Source: JAHJDO01 sp964437505 (lineage in GTDB: Bacteria > JAHJDO01). From it: a stretch of 64,000 nucleotides of DNA. The notes under the pieces are model-generated. The model was given only the letters and a program-made list of their open reading frames with translations, did no database searches and was not told where the DNA came from. Made by a program: the position numbers and the translations under genes. Position 1 is the stretch's first letter; each line of letters starts with the position of its first letter. The stretch is taken from NCBI GenBank assembly GCA_964437505.1, contig CAYTGU010000009.1, positions 1 through 64,000 on the forward strand, in the 5' to 3' direction. This document shows positions 8,389 to 15,662 of this stretch, piece by piece.

Positions 8389-9646
8389 TTTTTAACTCCT
8401 TTAGTTTTTTTATTTCTTTTCTAAATACATCCAAAGCTGCAGGAAACGGAGAAAGCACTCTTTCCAATACCCCATGCAGGAAAGAAATACACACGCCGTA
8501 ATTGGTTATAGAAATACCTTTCCGTCTCGCTTTCTGGACTCTGGATAACATTTCTCTGCGATTGAGCATACATGCTCCGCAATGAATGATCAGCTTATAA
8601 TCTTCCAAGTTTTCAGGATAATCATGCCCCGAATATACATCTATATTAATTTTCTCACCTACGTATTGTCTTAACCATCTCGGGATTTTTATTCTTCCAA
8701 TATCGTCTTCAACAGGATGGTGTGTACATGCCTCACCAATGAGAACTCTATCCCCTGAAACCAGTTTATCTATTGCGCATACACCCTTTACTGCTTCTAT
8801 TAAATCCCCTTTATATCTAGCAAAAAGGATTGAAAACGTTGTACATCTAACGTTATTGGGAGTATCAGCCACCATTTTTGATACAACTTGAGAATCACAT
8901 ACTGAAATGTCAGGCGGTTTCTTTAGATTATTTAATACACGAGGATACTCTCTCTCTTTAACGATCAATGCCGCAGAATCATTATCTAAAGCATCTCTTA
9001 TTGTCTGAACTTGTGGAAGAATGATTCTTCCTTTAGGAGCTTCCAGATCAATAGGAACAATCAATACAGCTAGCCCCCCTGAAGGAATAAGATCCCCTAT
9101 AATAGGGGGAGGATTTAGAAAATCATTAGGGCAGATTTCAATAAGATATTTCTTTAGCTCGTTCACACAGATATTTCTATTGCCAAAATCTATGCTGGAG
9201 CAAAAAACAATCCTTTCTGTTTTATCTTTTATCTTTTCTATAAATTCTACAGAAGGCGACTTTAGGTCAATCTTATTTGCAATAATAATAAAAGGAGTGT
9301 TTCTTTTTTTTGCTTCCAGCAAAACAGTATCTTCGTATTTTCCCCATATGTCTGCTTCAATAAGCAGTAAAATAATATCTGCTCTGTCAAATATATTCTT
9401 TGTTTTTTTGATTCTTAACTCTGCAATTGACGATGTATCATCTATTCCCGCCGTATCCAGAAACACAACCGGGCCAAGCGGCAAAAGCTCCATAACTTTT
9501 TCAACCACATCCGTAGTTGTTCCCGGGATAGGAGATGTTATTGCTACATCCTGATTAGCAATTAGATTCAAAAAGCTGGATTTGCCGACATTGGTTCTTC
9601 CAAATAATCCGATATGAAGCCGTAACGATTTAGGTGTTGTTTTCAT
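8369..9646 (-). CDS. hydF: [FeFe]-hydrogenase maturation GTPase HydF
   Basis: HydF is the scaffold that receives the diiron precursor and passes it to HydA. An N-terminal TrmE/Era-like GTPase has P-loop GRTNVGKS (16-23), switch PGTTTD, DTAG and NKID. The C-terminal cluster-binding site is recognisable as CTHHP followed about 50 residues later by HCGAC, the CxH...HCxxC arrangement of HydF. Length (425 aa) is normal. It overlaps the preceding small regulator gene by 4 nt (ATGA) and hydG by 20 nt. Confidence 0.93.
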   Translation of the reverse strand: MKTTPKSLRLHIGLFGRTNVGKSSFLNLIANQDVAITSPIPGTTTDVVEKVMELLPLGPVVFLDTAGIDDTSSIAELRIKKTKNIFDRADIILLLIEADIWGKYEDTVLLEAKKRNTPFIIIANKIDLKSPSVEFIEKIKDKTERIVFCSSIDFGNRNICVNELKKYLIEICPNDFLNPPPIIGDLIPSGGLAVLIVPIDLEAPKGRIILPQVQTIRDALDNDSAALIVKEREYPRVLNNLKKPPDISVCDSQVVSKMVADTPNNVRCTTFSILFARYKGDLIEAVKGVCAIDKLVSGDRVLIGEACTHHPVEDDIGRIKIPRWLRQYVGEKINIDVYSGHDYPENLEDYKLIIHCGACMLNRREMLSRVQKARRKGISITNYGVCISFLHGVLERVLSPFPAALDVFRKEIKKLKELKNVRRNS

Positions 9647-9900
9647 CTACTCCTCTCTTTTTCAAGTGCCGATTTTACTGACACACCCTCAATAGCACCT
9701 AGTTTTCCTGTTAAAGATCCAAGCTCATCTGTGGTGGCATCAACTATAAGTGTAATGACACAACATGATTTTTCTTTATAAGGAACACCAAGTCGTGCTG
9801 CAATAATATCTCCGTATTCCGAAAGCAAACTGTTGATTTTTAAAGAAGTTTTTTTTCTATCCTCAATTATGATTCCAACAAAACCCAGTCTTTTACCCAT
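9643..9900 (-). CDS. TM1266-like iron-only hydrogenase system regulator (ACT-like fold)
   Basis: An 85-aa protein starting MGKRLGFVGIIIEDR, with VCVITLIVDA-like strands (CCVITLIVDATTDEL) and GSLTGKLGAIEGVSVKS. It matches the small NikR-C/ACT-like proteins that accompany [FeFe]-hydrogenase maturases and are annotated as putative regulators; their ligand is unknown. GGGAGGGG lies just upstream of the ATG. The gene sits directly downstream of a terminator hairpin, so transcription of the maturases depends on read-through or a weak local promoter I could not identify with confidence. Confidence 0.75.
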   Translation of the reverse strand: MGKRLGFVGIIIEDRKKTSLKINSLLSEYGDIIAARLGVPYKEKSCCVITLIVDATTDELGSLTGKLGAIEGVSVKSALEKERSR

Positions 9901-9912
9901 TATCCCCTCCCT

Positions 9913-9953
9913 TAAATAAAAACTCCCGACCTCTATCCTGCAAGAGACCGGGA
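9913..9953 (-). terminator. Intrinsic terminator after the superoxide reductase gene
   Basis: On the minus strand TCCCGGTCTC (9944-9953) pairs over 10 bp, with two G-U pairs, with GAGGTCGGGA (9924-9933). GTTTTTATTT follows. It lies between superoxide reductase and the maturase operon. Confidence 0.7.
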
Positions 9954-10024
9954 AAAATCATCAGCCCCTTGGTTTCAGGAAGAAAACCCTCCCCGCAGGA
10001 AACAAGTTTTAATTATATTTACAT

Positions 10025-10408
10025 CTAACTTACCCACACTCCATGGATGTTACAGAATATTCTTGCCTTTAATCCTTCAGCATGTAAATGACAGAATTCA
10101 GCAACCGGTTCATCATCAAAATTCAACCTTTTTCCAGCAACAACCTCATCACCTTTTATAAGCTGGATAAGTTCTATGTAATGCTTCTCTTCCATTGGAT
10201 GAGGAACAGAGCCAACTCTTACACGAATCCCCTTTTCAAAGTATTCTACTATGGGAACATGTTTCTCTTTGCCTTCCTGCTCAGCGGTTTTTTCTTCAAG
10301 GAGATTCATCGGCTGTCCACAACACACAAGCTCTCCAGCATGCGCTTCCAGAACAGATACAACGTTCCCGCAAATGTCGCATTTATAGATCGCATTTTGT
10401 TTTGCCAT
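10025..10408 (-). CDS. dfx: Desulfoferrodoxin (superoxide reductase)
   Basis: Reduces superoxide to peroxide in the cytoplasm of anaerobes. The N-terminal desulforedoxin domain has C10, C13, C29 and C30 for an FeCys4 centre. The catalytic Fe(His)4Cys site is visible as His50, His70, His76, Cys119 and His122 (FCNIHG), with the conserved Glu48 before His50. This is the two-iron type. It follows rubrerythrin by 28 nt, so the pair likely forms a detoxification unit in which rubrerythrin removes the peroxide produced. A terminator follows the gene. Confidence 0.95.
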   Translation of the reverse strand: MAKQNAIYKCDICGNVVSVLEAHAGELVCCGQPMNLLEEKTAEQEGKEKHVPIVEYFEKGIRVRVGSVPHPMEEKHYIELIQLIKGDEVVAGKRLNFDDEPVAEFCHLHAEGLKARIFCNIHGVWVS

Positions 10409-10436
10409 TTTTTAGCCCTCCTGTTTTTTGTTTTTA

Positions 10437-10976
10437 TTAATAATTCTTATTCAATAGTTCAAAGTATGCCTTTGGATGTTTACATACAGGACATTCCTCA
10501 GGCGCTGTAGTCCCTTCATGAATATGTCCGCAGTTTCTGCATTTCCAATATTCTTTACCATCTTTTTTGAAGACTTTCCCATCCTCAATATTCTTTAATA
10601 GTTTTTTATAACGTTCTTCATGTTTCTTTTCTACCTCCAAAATACCTTTAAACATCTCGGCTATTCTGTCAAATCCTTCTTCTTTTGCTTCTTTTGCCAT
10701 TCTGGAATACATACTTGTCCATTCATAATTCTCTCCGGCAGCAGCAGCTTTTAAATTCTCAATAGTATTTCCTATGCCATCCAATTCTTTGAAGTGCAGT
10801 TCCGCATGTTCTTTTTCATTGCCAGCAGTTTCAAGAAATATCGCAGCTATCTGCTCATACCCTTCTTTTTTTGCCTTTGACGCAAAATAGGTATATTTAT
10901 TTCTTGCCTGTGATTCTCCTGCAAATGCCTCTAATAGATTTTTTTCAGTTTTTGTTCCTTTTATCGACTTACTCAT
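10437..10976 (-). CDS. rbr: Rubrerythrin
   Basis: NADH-peroxidase-type detoxification protein. The ferritin-like diiron domain carries AFAGESQARNKY and ETAGNEKEHAEL in the first half and EVEKKHEERY in the second. The C-terminal rubredoxin domain has WKCRNCGHIHEG and CPVCKHP. The order diiron then rubredoxin and the 179-aa length are those of classical rubrerythrin. Its own promoter (11004-11032) and a strong GGGGAGG ribosome-binding site precede it. It is co-directional with superoxide reductase. Confidence 0.95.
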   Translation of the reverse strand: MSKSIKGTKTEKNLLEAFAGESQARNKYTYFASKAKKEGYEQIAAIFLETAGNEKEHAELHFKELDGIGNTIENLKAAAAGENYEWTSMYSRMAKEAKEEGFDRIAEMFKGILEVEKKHEERYKKLLKNIEDGKVFKKDGKEYWKCRNCGHIHEGTTAPEECPVCKHPKAYFELLNKNY

Positions 10977-11003
10977 AACTAACCTCCCCTTTTATTAGAT
11001 AAT

Positions 11004-11032
11004 ATTCTATGCCTGTTATAATTACTTAGCAA
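11004..11032 (-). promoter_or_regulatory. Probable promoter of rbr
   Basis: TTGCTA (11027-11032) is followed after 17 bp by TAGAAT (11004-11009) on the minus strand, about 28 bp upstream of the rbr start. I found no convincing PerR box. Confidence 0.55.
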
Positions 11033-11050
11033 CTGTTTTTTAAACTTTCT

Positions 11051-11680
11051 TTATTTGAATATGTATCCTGTTTGTTTTGCCCAAAATAAAAGATCAAGTT
11101 CATCTATTGGAATATGTATCTCTTTAGAAAACATTCTCATCTTATTTTCAATATCGATATAGGCTTTCCTGCTTATAGTCTTTGGAAGTTCTTTTATGAC
11201 TTTGTATTCTACAAGATTACGCAGTATATGCACATCCAGTATAGCTAAATCCTTACCAAGCCCTATATTCCTTAAGAAATGACTGGCCTCCTTATGTCCG
11301 ATACCCTTTATGTTCTTAACAAACCATTCCCTTGTACTGAAAATATCTTTTTTATCTATTCCGGACTTTATGTCGATTCCTTTGCTGTTAGTAAGAATGT
11401 TTCGCGCATTGACTAGGTATATTGCTTTATTATTGTGAAACCTAACGCCGCTTATATTGCGGCTTATTTTTTGAGCATCTGCATGAAAAAGAAGTCCTTT
11501 GCTTTTAAGATTCTTAACTGCTGCATCGCATGAAAGGGCTTTTGACTGAGGAGTGAATATGCAAAACGCAAGTTCAGCAAATATATCGCTATCAGTCATA
11601 TGATATATTTTAGCAAACTCTTTTAAGCGTTTTTTTATTGCAGATTTGCGCTTTTGGTATTCAAAGAATAAATTTTCCAC
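11051..11680 (-). CDS. 8-oxoguanine DNA glycosylase/AP lyase, Ogg2 type
   Basis: Excises 8-oxoguanine in base-excision repair. The helix-hairpin-helix GPD signature reads VKNIKGIGHKEASHFLRN, with the expected catalytic lysine in the hairpin region, and AILDVHILRNL contains the conserved aspartate. At 209 aa with N-terminal FCIFTPQSKA it fits the small Ogg2 family known from archaea and some bacteria rather than OggI or MutY, and it has no C-terminal Fe-S cluster. It is the last gene of the permease-to-glycosylase unit, 2 nt after the preceding gene. Confidence 0.8.
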   Translation of the reverse strand: MENLFFEYQKRKSAIKKRLKEFAKIYHMTDSDIFAELAFCIFTPQSKALSCDAAVKNLKSKGLLFHADAQKISRNISGVRFHNNKAIYLVNARNILTNSKGIDIKSGIDKKDIFSTREWFVKNIKGIGHKEASHFLRNIGLGKDLAILDVHILRNLVEYKVIKELPKTISRKAYIDIENKMRMFSKEIHIPIDELDLLFWAKQTGYIFK

Positions 11681-11682
11681 TT

Positions 11683-12426
11683 TTATTTAAGTTCTACTGA
11701 TGCATTTTTATCAAGCGGGTTTGTTCTCATTGCAAGAGAAAAAAGATAAGGATAATTATTTTTAAGATGTTCCATATAAGCTAACCATTCTAATATAAGA
11801 GAACGATACGCTCTTTCAATATCTCCGGCTAAATGCTGGTAATCGATCTGTGATAGAGATTTTAAATCTTTTCTGTGAACTAACTCCTCGGTTAAATGGA
11901 ATATTGCCAAAAGAAGATTTGTAAAAGATTCATTTTCTAGCAAACTGGGATTCTCGATAAGATTCAATAAAAACTGTCTTCTTTTCACTAAAAATGTCTT
12001 TAAATCTTCCATGCTTGCTCTTTTTATATCTACGCTGTAATCATGAGCTTTAAGATCTTTTGAAGTTTTAGCAAAATCTTTCTTAGACCAATCGTTTGTA
12101 ACCACTATTTTATCAGTAATCTTAGAAGCGTCCGTATCGAAAGAAGTCATGAAGCCTAGTAATTCTGTGCCGACCTCGTTAAAAAAAGCTCCGATTACCA
12201 TATTCAATTTTTTTAACAATGCTTTTTTCTCTCTGTAGTGCAGTAACTGGTGTAAAATCATGGTAACCAATAAAACCTCAAAAAATACAAAAGCAATATC
12301 TCCAATGAGATATATAAAAATATGATGAGCATCTCGAAAAATAAAGTAATGGATAAAATAGATAGAAACAGACAGAGATATCAATAATAGCCCTAAATAA
12401 ACTTGCCAATTAAAAATACGCTTCAT
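11683..12426 (-). CDS. Membrane protein of unknown function
   Basis: I do not recognise this 247-aa protein. Two hydrophobic helices occupy about residues 8-28 and 35-60, each lacking a signal-cleavage pattern. A mainly helical, charged cytoplasmic domain follows, with no cysteines or obvious catalytic motif. Its start overlaps the flavin reductase stop (TAATG) and its end is 2 nt from the Ogg2 gene, so it belongs to that unit. A membrane-anchored regulatory or scaffold role is possible but unsupported. Confidence 0.7.
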   Translation of the reverse strand: MKRIFNWQVYLGLLLISLSVSIYFIHYFIFRDAHHIFIYLIGDIAFVFFEVLLVTMILHQLLHYREKKALLKKLNMVIGAFFNEVGTELLGFMTSFDTDASKITDKIVVTNDWSKKDFAKTSKDLKAHDYSVDIKRASMEDLKTFLVKRRQFLLNLIENPSLLENESFTNLLLAIFHLTEELVHRKDLKSLSQIDYQHLAGDIERAYRSLILEWLAYMEHLKNNYPYLFSLAMRTNPLDKNASVELK

Positions 12427-12932
12427 TATTCCTTTATATAGGTAGGCGCATTTTTGGGCGACCTACCTCCTTTAATCTTATGATAATAGGCATAAGTCAT
12501 TGGTTCTCCATCTTTTATTACTTCAGCTTCTGCGACTTTGCCAATAAAAACAGTGTGCGTCCCTACATTAATACTGTTGGCCACCTCACACTCTAAATAA
12601 CCTAGGCAGTTTTGAATAACTACAGGTGCTCCTGTTACTCCCAGCTTATAATCTATACCTTTAAATTTCTCTACTTCTTTGCCTGATTTAAAACCGAAGC
12701 GACCGATAAGTTCCATAGGCACATCGCGTTCTAAAATAGATATAGTAAAAACATTGCTTTTCTGAATGAACTGATGAGTTAAATTCTCTATGTTAATACA
12801 TACGCTAATCTGAGGAGGCTCTGCAGTTACCTGAAAAACAGTATTGGCGATCTGTCCGTTAAATGTGCCTTCTTTTTTAGAGCTCACTATATACATTCCG
12901 TAACTTAATTTAAATAACGTATTAACGTTCAT
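12426..12932 (-). CDS. Flavin reductase-like FMN-binding split-barrel protein
   Basis: The 168 residues match the flavin reductase domain: LSYGMYIVSS, TVFQVTAEPPQISVCIN (flavin-binding loop) and NSINVGTHTVFIGKV. Homologous domains are fused to rubredoxin in anaerobes and feed NAD(P)H electrons to flavodiiron proteins or oxygen-defence enzymes. No rubredoxin domain is fused here, but rubrerythrin and superoxide reductase lie nearby. Those are plausible electron acceptors (inference). It is separated by 30 nt from the lactate dehydrogenase gene. Confidence 0.85.
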   Translation of the reverse strand: MNVNTLFKLSYGMYIVSSKKEGTFNGQIANTVFQVTAEPPQISVCINIENLTHQFIQKSNVFTISILERDVPMELIGRFGFKSGKEVEKFKGIDYKLGVTGAPVVIQNCLGYLECEVANSINVGTHTVFIGKVAEAEVIKDGEPMTYAYYHKIKGGRSPKNAPTYIKE

Positions 12933-12962
12933 TTTTTGCCCTCCAGTTATATGCTTTTTTAT

Positions 12963-14012
12963 TTAAAAACAACGCTTTCTCAATTTCTTATTGCATTCAT
13001 CCTTCCCACAGTGATAACAAATTTCGTTTTGCAAATACCCATCATTATAAAATTCAGTAATATTATCCAAAGTTGTTTCTGCAATATTAATCAATGCCTC
13101 TCTTGTGAAAAACCCCTGATGTGAGGTAATGAGAACATTTGGGAAAGTCATAAGTCTCGCTAATACATCATCACTGATCACAGTAGATGAATAGTCTTCA
13201 AAGAAATATTCACTCTCTTCTTCATAAACATCGAGCCCTGCCGCTCCGATCTTTCCACTTTTAAGACCATCAATTAATGCTTGTGTTTTAATCAATTTTC
13301 CTCTTCCTGTATTTATTATCATTACACCTGTTTTCATTTGACCTATGCTTTTTTCATTTATCATGTAATTTGTTTCAGGAGTTAACGGACAATGAAGCGA
13401 TATAATATCTGAAGACCCATACAGTTCAGAAAGCGTAACATAGCTAATTTCGGAAGCTTTTGCATAAGCTTCATCAGGGGCTGTATCGTAAGCGCATACA
13501 TTCATGCCAAATCCCTTTAAAATTGGAACAAGGCATCTTCCTATCTTTCCTGTCCCGATTATACCCGCTGTCTTACCGTGCATATCAAATCCTAACAAAC
13601 CGTTAATAGCGAAGTTTCCATCGCGGGTACGATAATATGCTTTATGTGTTTTTCTATTTAACCCCATCATAAGCGCTGTTGCATGTTCAGCAACAGCGTA
13701 TGGTGAATATGCAGGTACTCGTACAACATGGATATTCTTATATGCGGCATTCAAATCAACGTTATTGTATCCTGCGCATCGCATAGCAATAAGTTTTATG
13801 CCGTTTTGCTTTAAAGTACCGATTACCTTCTTATCCAAAATATCATTAACAAAAGCGCACACTACCTCATATCCCTGAGTCAGCTTAGCAGAATCATGAT
13901 TTAAATGGCCTTTAAAATACTTGATTGAGAAACCGTACTTATCGTTTACCTTATCAAAAAATTCCTGGTCATACGGCTTTGTATCAAAAAATACTATTTT
14001 AATATTTTTCAT
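12963..14012 (-). CDS. D-lactate dehydrogenase-like 2-hydroxyacid dehydrogenase with a Cys-rich tail
   Basis: A fermentative D-lactate dehydrogenase (LdhA type) that reduces pyruvate with NADH. YSPYAVAEHATALMMGL is the hinge/substrate block and GIIGTGKIGRCLVPIL the NAD loop. HCPLTPET, NTGRGKLI (Arg) and ITSHQGFFTREAL (catalytic His) follow in order. The protein ends with an unusual tail, NEICYHCGKDECNKKLRKRC, holding four or more cysteines that could bind metal or respond to redox state. Its start overlaps the permease stop by 4 nt. Confidence 0.88.
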   Translation of the reverse strand: MKNIKIVFFDTKPYDQEFFDKVNDKYGFSIKYFKGHLNHDSAKLTQGYEVVCAFVNDILDKKVIGTLKQNGIKLIAMRCAGYNNVDLNAAYKNIHVVRVPAYSPYAVAEHATALMMGLNRKTHKAYYRTRDGNFAINGLLGFDMHGKTAGIIGTGKIGRCLVPILKGFGMNVCAYDTAPDEAYAKASEISYVTLSELYGSSDIISLHCPLTPETNYMINEKSIGQMKTGVMIINTGRGKLIKTQALIDGLKSGKIGAAGLDVYEEESEYFFEDYSSTVISDDVLARLMTFPNVLITSHQGFFTREALINIAETTLDNITEFYNDGYLQNEICYHCGKDECNKKLRKRCF

Positions 14013-15052
14013 TTTTTAACTCCGCTAAAAAGTCTGCTGTAAAAAATGCACAATAATAAAACAACGCTTGCTGATACTTCAATCCATGGAGGTATCATCC
14101 TGCCATGCTGCATCATGTGTGCTGTTACGTCAACATTGAAGAATTGCCATGCATAGTTCAAAAATACTCCTAACCCTATACTGCATATTGTTATAGATCC
14201 AAGGAAAATAATAACAGCTTTTATTCCCAGTTCTTTCGTAATAACAGTTAATGCGGCTGAATTTGTTGCAGGACCAACCATAAGAAAGACAAATGCTGCC
14301 CCTGGGTTCAGCCCTTTTAATATAAGTGCTGCAGCTATTGGAATTGATCCCGAAGAACAAACATACATAGGTATTCCCACAATAAGCATTATTAACATAG
14401 ATTGCCACGTAGAACCCATGTATTTTGTGAAAAAAGTTTCAGGTATAAAGTATGATATGGCACCGCCTGCCAGAATCCCTATAAGAATCCATGCCCCGGT
14501 GTCTCTTAACAAATCAATAAATGCATATTTAAAGACTCCCTTGACCTTGTCATAAAAATTATGGCTTTCCGTAGAATGCTTACAGCTACTGCATGCTTTG
14601 CAGGCGCTTTCGTTCTCCACATAAGAAGAAGGTTGTTCTCCACGAAAGAATATATTTGCAACAATTCCTGCGCATACACCTGTTACAAAAGCGGCAATAA
14701 CGCGGTAAAACGCAAAAACTCCACCCAATAATGAATATGTAGCAAAAATTGAATCAACGCCTGTTGTTGGAGTTGAGATTAGAAACGACAGTATAGAGCC
14801 TTTGCTCGCTCCATCTTTTTTCAATGATAACGCAGCAGGAACCACTCCGCATGAACATAATGGTAGAGGTATGCCAAACAAAGATGCCTTTATTACTGAC
14901 ATTATATTATTTTTGCCTAAGCTTTTTGAGATCATTCCTTCTTTTAAGAAGATATGAATAATCCCCGCAAAAAGAAATCCGAATAACAAATAAACGGACA
15001 TCTTGTTCAGCAAAAAATATGCCTCTTTTAAAATCCCTAAAATCACATTCAT
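14009..15052 (-). CDS. Permease of the DUF318/ArsP-like family (SO_0444-type metal efflux candidate)
   Basis: A polytopic membrane protein of about eight helices in two halves. PLPLCSCGVVPAALSLKKDG and FLISTPTTGVDSI are hallmarks of the YraQ/DUF318 permeases; the repeat half has MYVCSSGSIPIAAALILKG. A central hydrophilic loop, SACKACSSCKHSTESH, is rich in Cys and His and could bind Cu, Zn or arsenite. Family members are linked to Cu/Zn or organoarsenical efflux; the substrate here is unknown. I use the ATG at 15052 instead of an upstream TTG, because a promoter overlaps the intervening codons. Confidence 0.75.
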   Translation of the reverse strand: MNVILGILKEAYFLLNKMSVYLLFGFLFAGIIHIFLKEGMISKSLGKNNIMSVIKASLFGIPLPLCSCGVVPAALSLKKDGASKGSILSFLISTPTTGVDSIFATYSLLGGVFAFYRVIAAFVTGVCAGIVANIFFRGEQPSSYVENESACKACSSCKHSTESHNFYDKVKGVFKYAFIDLLRDTGAWILIGILAGGAISYFIPETFFTKYMGSTWQSMLIMLIVGIPMYVCSSGSIPIAAALILKGLNPGAAFVFLMVGPATNSAALTVITKELGIKAVIIFLGSITICSIGLGVFLNYAWQFFNVDVTAHMMQHGRMIPPWIEVSASVVLLLCIFYSRLFSGVKK

Positions 15053-15059
15053 ACTATAA

Positions 15060-15087
15060 ATGATACCAATATGGTGTCTTTTGTAAA
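15060..15087 (-). promoter_or_regulatory. Possible promoter of the permease unit
   Basis: TTTACA (15082-15087) and TATCAT (15060-15065) are 16 bp apart on the minus strand. The start would fall only a few bases before the ATG at 15052. The -35 box overlaps the tail of the terminator that ends the hydrogenase operon. Confidence 0.4.
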
Positions 15088-15117
15088 GCAAAAAGGGCGA
15101 ATGTAGGATTCGCCCTT
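15086..15117 (-). terminator. Intrinsic terminator of the rex-hydrogenase operon
   Basis: A perfect 10-bp stem on the minus strand, AAGGGCGAAT and ATTCGCCCTT with a CCTAC loop (arms 15108-15117 and 15093-15102), is followed by TTTTTGCTTT. It lies 80 bp after the last gene of the operon. Confidence 0.85.
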
Positions 15118-15197
15118 ACAACACTGGATTCCCTGATTAAATCGGAGAATCCAGACGTTTAAAGATTTGATTGGGTCTTATGTCTATTTTCCTAATT

Positions 15198-15641
15198 TCA
15201 AGAATAACTCCCGGATATATAGTTTTTCATGTGTTTGTTCTCTGTAACAGCATCATTTAAAAGCATCTTGACAATATCCCCAATAGAGACAATGCCCAGC
15301 AGTTTCTCATTATCCATTATAGGAATATGCCTAATCTTGCTATTAGTCATATTTTCCATAATTGCTTCGATTTTATCTTCTATTGTAGCAGTGATAAGTT
15401 TGTCTTTTGGTGTCATGATGTCCTTTACAAGCATGTTGCACATTTGCCCTTTTGTATCAAACGCTGCATGCAATATATCTCTCTCGGAAACAATTCCGTG
15501 AATATTGTTCTCCTTGTCAATAACCATTAATGCGCCTATACATTTCTCATTTAACAATTTTATGCAATCACACAAAGGTTTATCCGGCTGGATCTGGAAA
15601 ACAATACTTCCCTTTTGCTCTAGTATAGATTTAATACTCAT
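15198..15641 (-). CDS. CBS-domain pair protein
   Basis: A stand-alone Bateman module of 147 aa. The first CBS motif includes LMVIDKENNIHGIVSERDI and the second HIPIMDNEKLLGIVSIGDI, each ending in the S-x-x-D that contacts adenosine ribose phosphate. Such proteins bind AMP, ADP, ATP or NAD(H) and regulate partner enzymes. It is the last gene of the hydrogenase operon, 21 nt after HydA, so an energy- or redox-sensing link to the hydrogenase is a reasonable inference. Confidence 0.88.
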   Translation of the reverse strand: MSIKSILEQKGSIVFQIQPDKPLCDCIKLLNEKCIGALMVIDKENNIHGIVSERDILHAAFDTKGQMCNMLVKDIMTPKDKLITATIEDKIEAIMENMTNSKIRHIPIMDNEKLLGIVSIGDIVKMLLNDAVTENKHMKNYISGSYS

Positions 15642-15662
15642 TTAGAACTCCTTTCATTTTAT

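Noticed and set aside
10990..11032. PerR or Fur box in the rbr promoter
   Set aside because: AT-rich but the inverted repeat is too poor a match to either consensus.
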